From: Winogradskyella marincola
GTDB lineage: Bacteria; Bacteroidota; Bacteroidia; Flavobacteriales; Flavobacteriaceae
Direction: 5' to 3'
DNA: 64,000 bases
Assembly: GCF_029624125.1 (NCBI RefSeq)
Contig: NZ_JARSBN010000003.1
Coordinates: forward strand, 310,001-374,000
In this document: piece by piece, positions 26,837-36,206 of the stretch
How positions within the stretch are numbered: the first letter of the stretch is position 1
Layout of the letters: the number at the start of each line of letters is the position of its first letter
The notes under the pieces: model-generated
Told to the model about the DNA's origin: nothing
Seen by the model: only the letters and a program-made list of their open reading frames with translations
The model's database searches: none
Program-made: the position numbers and the translations under genes

Positions 26837-28732
26837 TTATTTTTTTGAATCTAAAACCTCATAAGTTGAGTTGTTAGATATATATTCTGGTATTAGTGCT
26901 TTAATAGATGAAACAATTTCTAACGGTTGTGTTAGAGAGTTAATACCTGTAAGTTTATTAATTTGTTTTTCTACGGTTTCTGTATCAACATGTCTAGACT
27001 TAGCGATCATTATTTTTTCATGATATGTTTTCTTAGTGTTTTCGCCGTCAGCTAATAATTCTTCATAAATTTTTTCACCTGGTCTTAAGCCTGTGATTTT
27101 AATGTCTATATCTTCAGGATACCTTAGTCCTGATAATATAATCATATTTTTTGCAAGATTAAAAATCTTTATAGGTTCTCCCATATCAAAAACAAAAATC
27201 TCACCTCCATTACCCATAGCTGCAGCTTCTAATACTAGCTGACAAGCTTCTGGAATTGTCATAAAATAACGTGTTATTTCTTTGTGAGTAACAGTCAAAG
27301 GGCCACCTTTTTCAATTTGCCTTTTAAATAACGGGATAACAGAACCATTAGATCCTAATACGTTTCCAAATCGTGTTGTAATAAACTTTGTGTGTCCTTT
27401 GTCTTTTAAGCAAGATACATAAAGCTCAGCGATACGCTTGGTTGCACCCATTACATTTGTTGGATTTACAGCTTTATCGGTAGAAATTAATACAAACTTA
27501 TCAACGCTATGCTTAACAGCTACATCTACAACATTTTTAGTACCTCCGATATTTACGCTAACAGCTTCGTAAGGGTTGTTTTCCATTAAAGGAACGTGTT
27601 TGTATGCGGCTGCATGAAAAACAATTTTTGGTTTATAAAGGTTGAATATTTGGTCTATTCTTGCTTTGTTTCTTACATCTGCTACTATAGCTACAATATT
27701 ATCTAAGCCTTGTTGTCTAAATTCTTGCTGAATATCATATAATGCAGACTCAGCATTATCAACAAGTATCAGTTTTTTATAATTGTATAGGCTTGCTTTT
27801 CTGCAAATCTCACTACCAATAGAGCCTGCAGCTCCTGTAATTAGGATTACCTTGTTGTCGTACTGATCTATTAAATCAGGATTTTTAATGTGTATTGGAT
27901 CTCTTCCTAATAAGTCTTCAATTTTAACTTCCTTGATTTGCCCAACACTTAAGTCACCATCTATCCAGCTTTGCACTGGAGGAACAATTTTTACCTTTAA
28001 ACCAAGGTTGAATAAATTTCCGGTGATTTGAAGTAGTCTTGAAGGATCAATATTCTGAATAGAGATGATTACATCTTCTACATTATTCTTCTTTATAAAA
28101 CCTTCATTAATATCAGAAAGACCGTAAACTGTAACTAGATTTATTTTTTTTCCTATTTTTCTTTCGTCATCATCAATAAAACCAACGACTTCAAATCCAT
28201 TTTTAGTGTCGTTTTGGATAGCGTCGTAAGTAAGCATTCCAGAGTTACCAGCGCCAAAAATTAAAACGTTAGATGTTTTGTGAAAATCTTGTGTAATTTG
28301 ATTGTATAAAGATTTTATAAATAGCTTTGCTCCAATTAGAAATAAAATATTTAGCAGTAAGTGGATATAAATAATTGATCCTGAAATATTAAAAATACTA
28401 CTTTCACCTAAAAATTTTCTACTTAAAAAAGTACAACATATAAGTATGGTGGCTAAGATGTTAGCTCCAATAATAACATTAATAATATCTTTGAAACCAG
28501 TAAACCTTACGACTCCTTTATAAGTTCCTACTGCAACTAAACTAATAGCAGCAATTACCATAACGTAAGGTACTTGCGTTAAAAGGGTAGAAAAATCAAA
28601 ATCTAAAGTAAAATTATATCTTATTAAATACGCTAAGAAAAAAGCAGCTGCAACTACTATTGTATCAAATAATAGCACCAACCATTTAGAGGCGTACCTT
28701 TGCGATATTTTATTTAGATATTTTTCTAACAT
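26837..28732 (-). CDS. Membrane nucleoside-diphosphate-sugar 4,6-dehydratase (PglF/CapD/WbpM-like)
   Basis: The 631-residue protein has four N-terminal membrane helices (about residues 15-130), a first Rossmann domain (LIFGAGNSGMLTYDAI) and a second, catalytic SDR domain starting LITGAAGSIGSEI near residue 295. The motif STDKAVNPTNVMGATKR carries Met where ordinary SDRs have Tyr, as in the PglF/FlaA1 group that turns UDP-GlcNAc into the 4-keto-6-deoxy sugar. The overlapping upstream aminotransferase gene would aminate this product, giving a UDP-4-amino-4,6-dideoxy sugar. The stereochemistry is inferred from family. Confidence 0.93.
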   Translation of the reverse strand: MLEKYLNKISQRYASKWLVLLFDTIVVAAAFFLAYLIRYNFTLDFDFSTLLTQVPYVMVIAAISLVAVGTYKGVVRFTGFKDIINVIIGANILATILICCTFLSRKFLGESSIFNISGSIIYIHLLLNILFLIGAKLFIKSLYNQITQDFHKTSNVLIFGAGNSGMLTYDAIQNDTKNGFEVVGFIDDDERKIGKKINLVTVYGLSDINEGFIKKNNVEDVIISIQNIDPSRLLQITGNLFNLGLKVKIVPPVQSWIDGDLSVGQIKEVKIEDLLGRDPIHIKNPDLIDQYDNKVILITGAAGSIGSEICRKASLYNYKKLILVDNAESALYDIQQEFRQQGLDNIVAIVADVRNKARIDQIFNLYKPKIVFHAAAYKHVPLMENNPYEAVSVNIGGTKNVVDVAVKHSVDKFVLISTDKAVNPTNVMGATKRIAELYVSCLKDKGHTKFITTRFGNVLGSNGSVIPLFKRQIEKGGPLTVTHKEITRYFMTIPEACQLVLEAAAMGNGGEIFVFDMGEPIKIFNLAKNMIILSGLRYPEDIDIKITGLRPGEKIYEELLADGENTKKTYHEKIMIAKSRHVDTETVEKQINKLTGINSLTQPLEIVSSIKALIPEYISNNSTYEVLDSKK

Positions 28733-29853
28733 GCTGCAAAATACGTATTTATAGCTGAAATTACTCTATCTAACTCTTCTTTGCTAAGATTAGAGCCGCT
28801 AGGCAAGCATAAGCCTCTGTTAAACAAATCGTCAGAGACTCCATTAAGATAATTAGGTGCATCTTTAAAGACAGGCTGTTGATGCATAGGTTTCCATAGT
28901 GGTCTAGATTCTATATTTTCATTTTCTAATGCTAATCTTAAGCCTTCTCTTGTTTCAAAAGAATCTAAAAGAATACAAGATAACCAGCGGTTAGAAAAAT
29001 GCCCATTAGGTTCTTGTAAAAAGGTTATTTGTTCTATACTCTTAAAAGTATTATAGTATAACTCGTGATTAGATCTTCGGTTAGCTACGTGACTATCTAA
29101 AATAGTCATTTGTCCTCTGCCAATACCAGCAACGATGTTAGACATTCTATAATTATAGCCTATATGTGTGTGTTGGTAATGAGGTGCATTATCTCTAGCT
29201 TGCGTTGCTAAAAAAACAGCTTTATTTTTATTCTCTTCACTTCTTGTTACTAAAGCTCCACCACCAGAAGTAGTTATAATTTTATTTCCGTTGAAAGATA
29301 AAATTGATAAATCACCAAAAGTACCACAGTTTTGACCTTTATAATGGCTTCCTAATGATTCTGCACTATCTTCTATAACTGGAATTTCATATTTTTCAGC
29401 AATGCTATGAATTTCATCTACTTTATATGGCATTCCATAAAGATGTACAGCAATTATAGCTTTAGGCTTTTTACCTTTTGTTATTCTGTCTTTAATTGCA
29501 ATTTCTAATTGAATAGGGCAGATGTTCCATGTTTCGGCTTCGCTATCTATAAAAATAGGTGTAGCTCCTTGGTAAACAATTGGATTGGCTGAAGCTGAGA
29601 ATGTCTTACTTTGGCAGATAACTTCATCACCATTTGTAACTCCTAATAATATTAAGCTAAGGTGAAGTGCAGATGTGCCAGAAGCTAACGCAGCGACATG
29701 TCGATTTTCTTTTAGATAAGACTCTAAGTCTTTCTCAAATCCATTAACATTTGGCCCTAAGGGTGCTACCCAATTGGTGTCAAATGCTTCTTTAATATAA
29801 GTTTGTTCTGCTCCACTCATATGAGGTGAAGACAACCATATTTTCGGTTTCAT
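28726..29853 (-). CDS. DegT/DnrJ/EryC1/StrS sugar aminotransferase (PglE-like)
   Basis: The 375-residue PLP enzyme has LSFNGNKIITTSGGGAL carrying the PLP Lys near residue 185, and the typical start IWLSSPHMSGAEQTYIKEAFDTNWVAPLGPNV. EDSAESLGSHYKG is also conserved. It overlaps the dehydratase gene by 7 bases, so the two are translated together and very likely work in sequence: 4-keto-6-deoxy sugar to 4-amino sugar. A PglD-type N-acetyltransferase for bacillosamine is not adjacent; the acetyltransferase at 37166-37747 is of a different subgroup. Confidence 0.93.
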   Translation of the reverse strand: MKPKIWLSSPHMSGAEQTYIKEAFDTNWVAPLGPNVNGFEKDLESYLKENRHVAALASGTSALHLSLILLGVTNGDEVICQSKTFSASANPIVYQGATPIFIDSEAETWNICPIQLEIAIKDRITKGKKPKAIIAVHLYGMPYKVDEIHSIAEKYEIPVIEDSAESLGSHYKGQNCGTFGDLSILSFNGNKIITTSGGGALVTRSEENKNKAVFLATQARDNAPHYQHTHIGYNYRMSNIVAGIGRGQMTILDSHVANRRSNHELYYNTFKSIEQITFLQEPNGHFSNRWLSCILLDSFETREGLRLALENENIESRPLWKPMHQQPVFKDAPNYLNGVSDDLFNRGLCLPSGSNLSKEELDRVISAINTYFAAC

Positions 29854-29910
29854 AAGTAAAAATTGTTTAAGTAATTTATAATTACTCTATCAATTTCATG
29901 TCTTAGAGGG

Positions 29911-29970
29911 ATTTGGGACACGATCTAAAATCGGTTTAAATATGCATTAATATTATTTCTTATCCCAAAT
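29911..29970 (-). promoter_or_regulatory. Branched inverted repeat in the leader of the aminotransferase gene
   Basis: ATTTGGGA (29911-29918) and TCCCAAAT (29963-29970) pair around two smaller hairpins, CGAT/ATCG (29921-29933) and AATAT/ATATT (29939-29954). It lies in the 214-base gap between the sugar transferase and the aminotransferase. It could be a leader RNA structure or processing site; I see no -7 box match here. Confidence 0.3.
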
Positions 29971-30067
29971 AAAGACGATAAAAGGTAAATATTTACGTTG
30001 TTAAATTGTAGACTCAATAGTTTATGTACTAAAGAATTAACTTTGATAAACAGGTGTTTAGCTTGTG

Positions 30068-30688
30068 CTAAATATTTGTTTTTCCTTCAGTACCCATAAA
30101 TTCTGGCATAGGTTGGTTTGTAGAAGAATTGATATCTTTTTTACCAATGACATTTTGTATGGTCTTAAAAAAGATTTTACAATCTAAAATAAACGATTGA
30201 TTATCTACGTAGTACGTGTCTAGCTTAAACTTTTCTTCCCAACTTATAGCATTTCTACCATTAACCTGTGCCCAACCTGTAATTCCAGGTGTTACGTTAT
30301 GCCTTCTAAACTGTTTTTTTGTATAGCGAGGAAGATATTTTGGAAGTAGAGGACGAGGACCAATTAAACTCATATCTCCCTTTAGCATATTAAATAGCTG
30401 AGGAATTTCGTCTAAAGAGTAGCGTCTGCATATATCTCCGACTTTAGTGATTCTTACATGATCTGGTAAAAGATTGCCATCTGTATCTTTTTTGTCGTTC
30501 ATGGTTTTTAGCTTTACGATGGTAAATATTTTTCCACCTTTTCCTGTTCTCTTTTGATAGAAAAACGGTTTGCCATTGTTGGCTACAGCTAATAAAATTA
30601 TAATGGTAATTATGATTGGAGACAGAATTAAAAGGCCTATCAAAGCAATCATAAAGTCTATTAGTCTTTTAAAAAATAACTTATACAT
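30068..30688 (-). CDS. Initiating sugar-1-phosphate transferase (PglC-like)
   Basis: The 206-residue protein has a single N-terminal re-entrant/membrane helix (DFMIALIGLLILSPIIITIIILL) and the bacterial sugar transferase core: FTIVKLKTMND, RRYSLDEIPQLFN with the catalytic Asp-Glu pair, and SLIGPRPLLPKY. Its length is that of the small monotopic PglC type rather than the large WbaP type. It transfers a sugar phosphate, possibly the diamino- or amino-dideoxy sugar made by the neighbouring enzymes, onto undecaprenyl phosphate to start the repeat unit. Substrate inferred from context. Confidence 0.93.
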   Translation of the reverse strand: MYKLFFKRLIDFMIALIGLLILSPIIITIIILLAVANNGKPFFYQKRTGKGGKIFTIVKLKTMNDKKDTDGNLLPDHVRITKVGDICRRYSLDEIPQLFNMLKGDMSLIGPRPLLPKYLPRYTKKQFRRHNVTPGITGWAQVNGRNAISWEEKFKLDTYYVDNQSFILDCKIFFKTIQNVIGKKDINSSTNQPMPEFMGTEGKTNI

Positions 30689-30760
30689 AATTGGTTGATT
30701 AATGGATTGTTACTTATATTTAATTATTCTATGACTTTAATGTGATTTATTGGTGTTTTA

Positions 30761-31906
30761 TTAAAGTGATTTATTGATAAGTTCAATTAAATCATTATTA
30801 ATAATATCTACATCAAAACGTTCTTCAGCGTACTTACGACTATTAATACCCATCTCCTTTATTTTATCGGGATTGATAATAAAAAATTCCATAGCATCAA
30901 TTAAAGCTTCTAAATTTTGAGGCTCTATTAATTTTCCGTTTACACCTTCTTTTACAGATTCTCTACAACCTACAGAGTCTGTCGTAATTATTGGGTTTCC
31001 ACAGGCAAGCGCTTCAAGAGTTGTTCTTGGTATGCCTTCTCTGTAGTAACTTGGAAGTACAAAAATATCTCTTTGATGAAGATGTTTGTCAACATCCATT
31101 TGCCTTCCGTGAAAAACGATAATATTTTTCTCATGTAATTCGTGTAATTCATCTTCACTAATAGCACTAGGTGAAGTTTCTAAAGCGCCAATAACATGAA
31201 ATTCAGCATTTGGATATTTTGGCTTCAATGCTCTGGCAGCATCCATATATAATGAAATACCTTTTTCTTTAATTAATCTGGCAATAAGTAAAAAGCTTAC
31301 TTTATCTGATGGATTTTTTTCTTTGAAGGTGAATTCATTAAGATTTACACCAGAGCCACTTACAAACGCTACAGGTTGTTTTTTTGAAATTACTTTACGA
31401 TCTAAAAACAGTTGATAATCATCCTTGTTTTGAAAGACAATAAACTTATTTTTTCTAATTGATAGTTTGTATAAAGTTTCATTAAAACGCTGTAAAATTC
31501 TTGCTTTTCGTGTAAGTCCTGTAAACGCAAAGCCTAATCCTGTAATTAATGAAATTACCGGAACTTTACTCATATTAGCTGCTAAAGAACCATAGATTAC
31601 AGGTTTTACCGTATAAGGAAACACTAAGTCTATTTTGTTTTCCTTCATTATAGATTTTAATTCTAATATGGATTTAAAATCCTTAAAAGGATTTAAACCT
31701 GTACGTTGCAAATTAAATTCTATAGGATGTGCACCGCGTTCTTTTATTAATTGTAAGTCCTCTTCGGTATAACTTGGTGATGCTGTAAAAACCTCAAAAC
31801 CATTAGCAACTAAGCTTTTGATAAAGTCGCCTCTAAACCGAATTAAAGAACCAGCAAAGGATGCTATAATAAGTACTCTCTTCTTTTGCATTGTATTAGT
31901 TTTCAT
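30761..31906 (-). CDS. Family 4 glycosyltransferase
   Basis: The 381-residue GT-B enzyme has an N-terminal acceptor domain with RVLIIASFAGSLIRFRGDFIKSL and TVKPVIYGSLAANM. The C-terminal donor-binding domain has VSFLLIARLIKEKGI, HVIGALE and the EX7E-type motif GIPRTTLEALACGNPIITTD. The N-terminal sequence resembles PglA-type enzymes that add the second sugar after a PglC start, which fits its place next to the PglC-like gene, but the sugar is not determinable. The start overlaps the amidotransferase gene by 11 bases. Confidence 0.9.
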   Translation of the reverse strand: MKTNTMQKKRVLIIASFAGSLIRFRGDFIKSLVANGFEVFTASPSYTEEDLQLIKERGAHPIEFNLQRTGLNPFKDFKSILELKSIMKENKIDLVFPYTVKPVIYGSLAANMSKVPVISLITGLGFAFTGLTRKARILQRFNETLYKLSIRKNKFIVFQNKDDYQLFLDRKVISKKQPVAFVSGSGVNLNEFTFKEKNPSDKVSFLLIARLIKEKGISLYMDAARALKPKYPNAEFHVIGALETSPSAISEDELHELHEKNIIVFHGRQMDVDKHLHQRDIFVLPSYYREGIPRTTLEALACGNPIITTDSVGCRESVKEGVNGKLIEPQNLEALIDAMEFFIINPDKIKEMGINSRKYAEERFDVDIINNDLIELINKSL

Positions 31907-33800
31907 TTAGAAAATTAAATTTGTACCACTTTTGAAAACAGTAGTAAGACCATACTCTAAACGTACTATCTTTCTTACTGTCAAGATGATCTTGAACCAA
32001 TTTGGTTATAACGTCTACTTTAAAAATACCTTGTTTTTTCAGCATTTCTGGCTCTATATAACTTTCTAATTCTTTTCGCAGACTTTGTCTTAGCCAATCT
32101 CCTGTTGGTGAGCCAAATCCGCTTTTACCTTTTTCTAAAAAGTCTTGTGGAAATTGATCTCTAAAAGCTTCTTTTAGAATGTACTTTTTATTCCAACCTT
32201 TCATTAAGTAGCTTTCTGGTAAAGTATTGGTGAATTCCCAAATAGACTTGTTTAAAAATGGTGCTCTACATTCTAAAGAGGTTAGCATGCTAGTTCTATC
32301 TACCTTTGCTAACATACCACCTTCAAGACTTAAAATCTTGTCTACAAGCCTAAAATCTGTAAGGCTTTCAATCTTTTGTTTACCTAAAACTTCTTTATAC
32401 TCTAGAAATAAATCACTATCGTAATAATCGTCTTGCATTATTTCTGAAAGTAATTTGCTGGTATTGGCTAACGAAATGATATCCCAGTAAAAATCTCCTT
32501 CATAATTAATAGCATTTAGTAGCTTATTAATTTGAAATCTTTTACCACGCGTATCATCTTTATTGATTAAGTATTTATTACTTAATTTGGCAATAGTTTT
32601 ATGAAGCGCTTTTGGTACTACACTGGTGTACCTTTTGTTCATCTTGCCAATGTAATATTTGTTGTAACCTCCAAATACCTCGTCACCACCATCACCAGTT
32701 AAAGCAACAGTAACGTGCTCTCTGGTTTTTTCTGAAAGTAGATGAGTGGGTAATGCAGCAGTATCAGAGAAAGGCTCATCAAAATTAACGAGAATCTCAT
32801 GTATATTGTGCTTTAAATCATCTTCATCAATGATAAATTCATGATGATTACTGTCTAACATTTTAGCAACCACACGAGATTTATCGGTTTCATCATAAGA
32901 TGCTTTTTTAAAACCTATTGAAAAGGTATCAATCTTTTTGTCTGTAGCTTGCGATAAACAAAGTGACACTATAGAGGAATCTACACCTCCAGATAAAAAT
33001 GTACCTAAGCCAACATCTGCAATAGATCTACTGTCTACACTGTTGTAAACCAGTTCTTTTGTTTTTGCCTTAGCATCTTCAAAAGAGATATCTGCTGTTT
33101 TTGGTGCTGGTTCGTGGTTGATTTTATGAATGCTATATTGGAATGATTCAAAATCATATTCTAGATAGTGATTAGCCTCTAACTTGTGAATGCCTTCATA
33201 AATTGTATGTGGAGCAGGAATGTAGGTGAGTCTAAAATAAAGATTCAATCCTTTTTTTGAGATATTTGGCTTATGGTCAATAGTTTTTATAATAGACTTT
33301 AATTCTGAAGCCCATAAAAACTGATTGTCATTTTGAGTGTAGTATAATGGTTTTTCACCAAAGAAATCTCTGGCAATAAAAAGCTTGTTTATATTTTTAT
33401 CATAAATGCTAAAGCCATACATACCATCTAACCATTGAAATGACTCAACACCATACTTTTCGTAAGCTTTTAAGATAACTTCAGTATCGCTTGTAGTATT
33501 GAAGGTTACACCTTCTGATACTAATCTAGACTTAATAGTTTTGTAATTGTAGATTTCACCATTAAAAACAATAACAATCTGTTTGTCATCAGAAAAAATA
33601 GGCTGCTTTCCAGATGATAAATCGATGATAGACAAACGACGCATTGCCATACCTACTGTATATTTGTCGTTTTGTTCTGCAAAGACACCGTCCTCATCTG
33701 GTCCTCTATGAATGATAAGATTATTCATAGCATTAAGAACAGAAGCCATACTATCTTTATTAATCTTGGTTTTATCTATAAGTCCGTTAATTCCGCACAT
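31896..33800 (-). CDS. asnB: Asparagine-synthase-type amidotransferase of the polysaccharide locus
   Basis: This is a 634-residue class II glutamine amidotransferase fused to an ATP-pyrophosphatase synthetase domain. Cys2 (MCGINGL) is the glutaminase nucleophile, and FLSGGVDSS near residue 270 is the PP-loop. The standard reaction is aspartate to asparagine, but copies inside polysaccharide loci (WbpS-like) are thought to amidate uronic acids. The neighbourhood supplies uronic acids, so sugar amidation is my preferred reading. The 4-base gap to the upstream GT4 and 11-base overlap with the downstream GT4 show tight co-expression. Confidence 0.9.
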   Translation of the reverse strand: MCGINGLIDKTKINKDSMASVLNAMNNLIIHRGPDEDGVFAEQNDKYTVGMAMRRLSIIDLSSGKQPIFSDDKQIVIVFNGEIYNYKTIKSRLVSEGVTFNTTSDTEVILKAYEKYGVESFQWLDGMYGFSIYDKNINKLFIARDFFGEKPLYYTQNDNQFLWASELKSIIKTIDHKPNISKKGLNLYFRLTYIPAPHTIYEGIHKLEANHYLEYDFESFQYSIHKINHEPAPKTADISFEDAKAKTKELVYNSVDSRSIADVGLGTFLSGGVDSSIVSLCLSQATDKKIDTFSIGFKKASYDETDKSRVVAKMLDSNHHEFIIDEDDLKHNIHEILVNFDEPFSDTAALPTHLLSEKTREHVTVALTGDGGDEVFGGYNKYYIGKMNKRYTSVVPKALHKTIAKLSNKYLINKDDTRGKRFQINKLLNAINYEGDFYWDIISLANTSKLLSEIMQDDYYDSDLFLEYKEVLGKQKIESLTDFRLVDKILSLEGGMLAKVDRTSMLTSLECRAPFLNKSIWEFTNTLPESYLMKGWNKKYILKEAFRDQFPQDFLEKGKSGFGSPTGDWLRQSLRKELESYIEPEMLKKQGIFKVDVITKLVQDHLDSKKDSTFRVWSYYCFQKWYKFNFLNEN

Positions 33801-33804
33801 ATAC

Positions 33805-34956
33805 TTAGCTTTTAATAAATTGGTTGAATTGGCTGTAAATAGATTTTAGCTCATAAGCTTTTGCGCGTTCTAGGCTTAGTTGACTAAAGCGCTCTCTTTC
33901 AGCAGGATTTTGATGATAATAATCTAAAGCTTTACTTAGTCCGATATGGTCGTCATTATTAACCAACAAACCATATTTTCCTATGTAAAACTCTCCATTT
34001 TTTATGTTAATTGGTTCGTTTTCATTTAATAATTCTAACGGACCAGATAAGCAATTTGTAGATACACTTGGCAAACCAATTGCCATAGCTTCAATTAATG
34101 CGTTTGGGAAACCTTCGGTAAATGATGAAAGTACAAAACACTCATTATCTATAAGATACTCATTTACTTTTTTTACTCTTCCTTTGAGTGTAATTTGATC
34201 TTCTAATTTAAACTTTGCTATTTCTTCTGTTAGATAATTTCTTAAATCTCCATCTCCAAGAATAGAAAAATCGTAATCTAATTTAGATTCCTTTATGGCT
34301 CTAACGACCATAATCTGATTTTTTCTTTTATTAATGGTGCCTGCTGTAATAAGCTTTAACTTCTTTGAGTTGTTATTTAGGCTTTCTGGATGTATTGCTT
34401 TATTTGGTAGTTCTATTGGATTATAGATAACCTCCATAGGAATTTTAATGCCAAAATTGTCTTTTAAATCTTCATTGATATAGACCGAATTTGAAAATAA
34501 CTTATCACATTTGTTATATAAAATAGGGTAGAAGATCTTGGAAATATAAAAGGATAGTTTGCTAGTTACATTGTCTGAAGGAAACCCTCTTTCGCTAATA
34601 ATTGTTTTTACATTTTTATTAAATGTGGCCACAATTCCGTTTATTAAATTAGGAAACGCTAAAAATGAAATAGAGATTTCAATATTATTCTTTTTAATAA
34701 ATCGGTAATACCTAAAAATAAAGCTGATAGAATCAAAAAACTTCTTGTAGAAAGGTCTGTTAGCATGTTTATCGCTCATGGCGAAAACTTCCACACCTTC
34801 AGGAACTGGAAAATGCAGAACTTTATGAAAAAGAACTAGAGTAACATTGTAATCATGTCTTAACTCCTTTAAAAGTAAGCTAATAACTTTTTCTGCGCCA
34901 CCACTTGCAAGAGATATGGCTAATATCGTTATGTTTTTTTGTTGGTTTGGGGTCAT
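33805..34956 (-). CDS. Family 4 glycosyltransferase (GGAEK type)
   Basis: The 383-residue GT-B enzyme opens with ITILAISLASGGAEKVISLLL, the UDP-sugar GT4 start seen also in the genes at 35114 and 47115. The donor site is EGFPNALIEAMAIGLPSVSTN near residue 290, followed by SGPLELL. No signal peptide or membrane helix is visible, so it should be cytoplasmic or peripheral at the inner membrane. It adds one sugar of the repeat unit; donor and linkage are unknown. Confidence 0.9.
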   Translation of the reverse strand: MTPNQQKNITILAISLASGGAEKVISLLLKELRHDYNVTLVLFHKVLHFPVPEGVEVFAMSDKHANRPFYKKFFDSISFIFRYYRFIKKNNIEISISFLAFPNLINGIVATFNKNVKTIISERGFPSDNVTSKLSFYISKIFYPILYNKCDKLFSNSVYINEDLKDNFGIKIPMEVIYNPIELPNKAIHPESLNNNSKKLKLITAGTINKRKNQIMVVRAIKESKLDYDFSILGDGDLRNYLTEEIAKFKLEDQITLKGRVKKVNEYLIDNECFVLSSFTEGFPNALIEAMAIGLPSVSTNCLSGPLELLNENEPINIKNGEFYIGKYGLLVNNDDHIGLSKALDYYHQNPAERERFSQLSLERAKAYELKSIYSQFNQFIKS

Positions 34957-35113
34957 AAAACAAATATCTTATTGATATTATGAGCATTAGTGTCAAACAT
35001 AACAACAATTAAACTTCTAAACCTATTTTTTCGATTATTGTAGGTTTTATATGTTTAACCGTTTTTGTAATTAAAAATTACATCAAAAAATCATGTAAAA
35101 ATCGATTAGAGCT

Positions 35114-36193
35114 TTAAGGTATCACACTAATTAATAAATTTTCGTAATCATTAATGATCTTGTTTTTATTGAATTTTGAAATAACAGATTCTCTAACTTT
35201 CTCAGGGTACCAGTCTTGTTTGTGGTTTAGCTTCTCTATAAACTGTTCTTCAGTTTCAACCAAGAAGCCATTAAGCCCATTTTCTACAATTTCATCTAAA
35301 CCTCCTGGTGCTTTAAAAGCAATAGTTGGCGTACCAACAGAACAACTCTCTATAAGGCAATTAGGAAAACCTTCTGCGTAAGAAGCCTGAAGGTAAAAAT
35401 CGCTTTCTGAGAGGTATTTTGAAACTTCATTAGTATAAGGCACATGTGTTATTTTGTCTTCAATGCCCAGTTCTTGAGCTTGTTTGAAAATATTATCTTT
35501 TTCTGGACCGGAACCGATGATAGTGTATTGAAATGGATAATCTATTTTTGATAAACAGTTTAGGATTCTTTCGTGACCTTTTAATTTTTTTAATCGTGCT
35601 ACAGTAATAAATTTAACGATATCACTCTTGCTTGAAGTGTTCTGCTTTAATTGAAAATTATCTGTTATAGGGTTATTGATAGTTCTTAATTTTTCTTCAG
35701 GTATATTATACTTTTCTTTCATATCATTATACATATCCTTGGATTGGCATAATATGATATCAAGTAATTTATAAGCAAAATCAAAAGACTTAACCACTTT
35801 TCTTTTTGCAGAGGTTTTCTTTTCTACCTTGAGTTTTACAGTGTCTTGACTTACAATTGTATGTCTTCCTATGAATTTAACTTTTGGAAATAGAACAGAA
35901 ATTAATCCCATAGTAATGTTGAGATGAGAAATAGCACTCATTACAACCTGAGGCTTTTCTTTTCTAATCATTTTAATTAGCGGAAGAGCAGCACTCATAA
36001 CCCTGTCTTTGTTAAGGTAACGTACAGAGATTCCTTCTATATCGTATTTGTTATCTTTTTCAAAACCTATAACTACTAATGTGCTATCAAATTTATTTTT
36101 ATCTAAATTTTGAGACACAAATGACATTACTCGTTCTGCACCACCAGCAAAGAGGGTTGGAATAACAAAAAAAACTTTTACTTTTTTTTTCAT
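35114..36193 (-). CDS. Family 4 glycosyltransferase (GGAER type)
   Basis: The 359-residue GT-B enzyme begins VFFVIPTLFAGGAERVMSFV. Its donor-site motif is EGFPNCLIESCSVGTPTIAFK followed by GGLDEIVENGLNGFLV. It is a paralogue of the GT4 genes at 33805 and 47115, with the same N-terminal GGAE block. A basic stretch (KVEKKTSAKRKVVKSF) near residue 130 may contact the membrane. It sits 13 bases upstream of the ATP-grasp gene on the same transcript. Confidence 0.9.
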   Translation of the reverse strand: MKKKVKVFFVIPTLFAGGAERVMSFVSQNLDKNKFDSTLVVIGFEKDNKYDIEGISVRYLNKDRVMSAALPLIKMIRKEKPQVVMSAISHLNITMGLISVLFPKVKFIGRHTIVSQDTVKLKVEKKTSAKRKVVKSFDFAYKLLDIILCQSKDMYNDMKEKYNIPEEKLRTINNPITDNFQLKQNTSSKSDIVKFITVARLKKLKGHERILNCLSKIDYPFQYTIIGSGPEKDNIFKQAQELGIEDKITHVPYTNEVSKYLSESDFYLQASYAEGFPNCLIESCSVGTPTIAFKAPGGLDEIVENGLNGFLVETEEQFIEKLNHKQDWYPEKVRESVISKFNKNKIINDYENLLISVIP

Positions 36194-36206
36194 TTTAGGA
36201 TTGACT

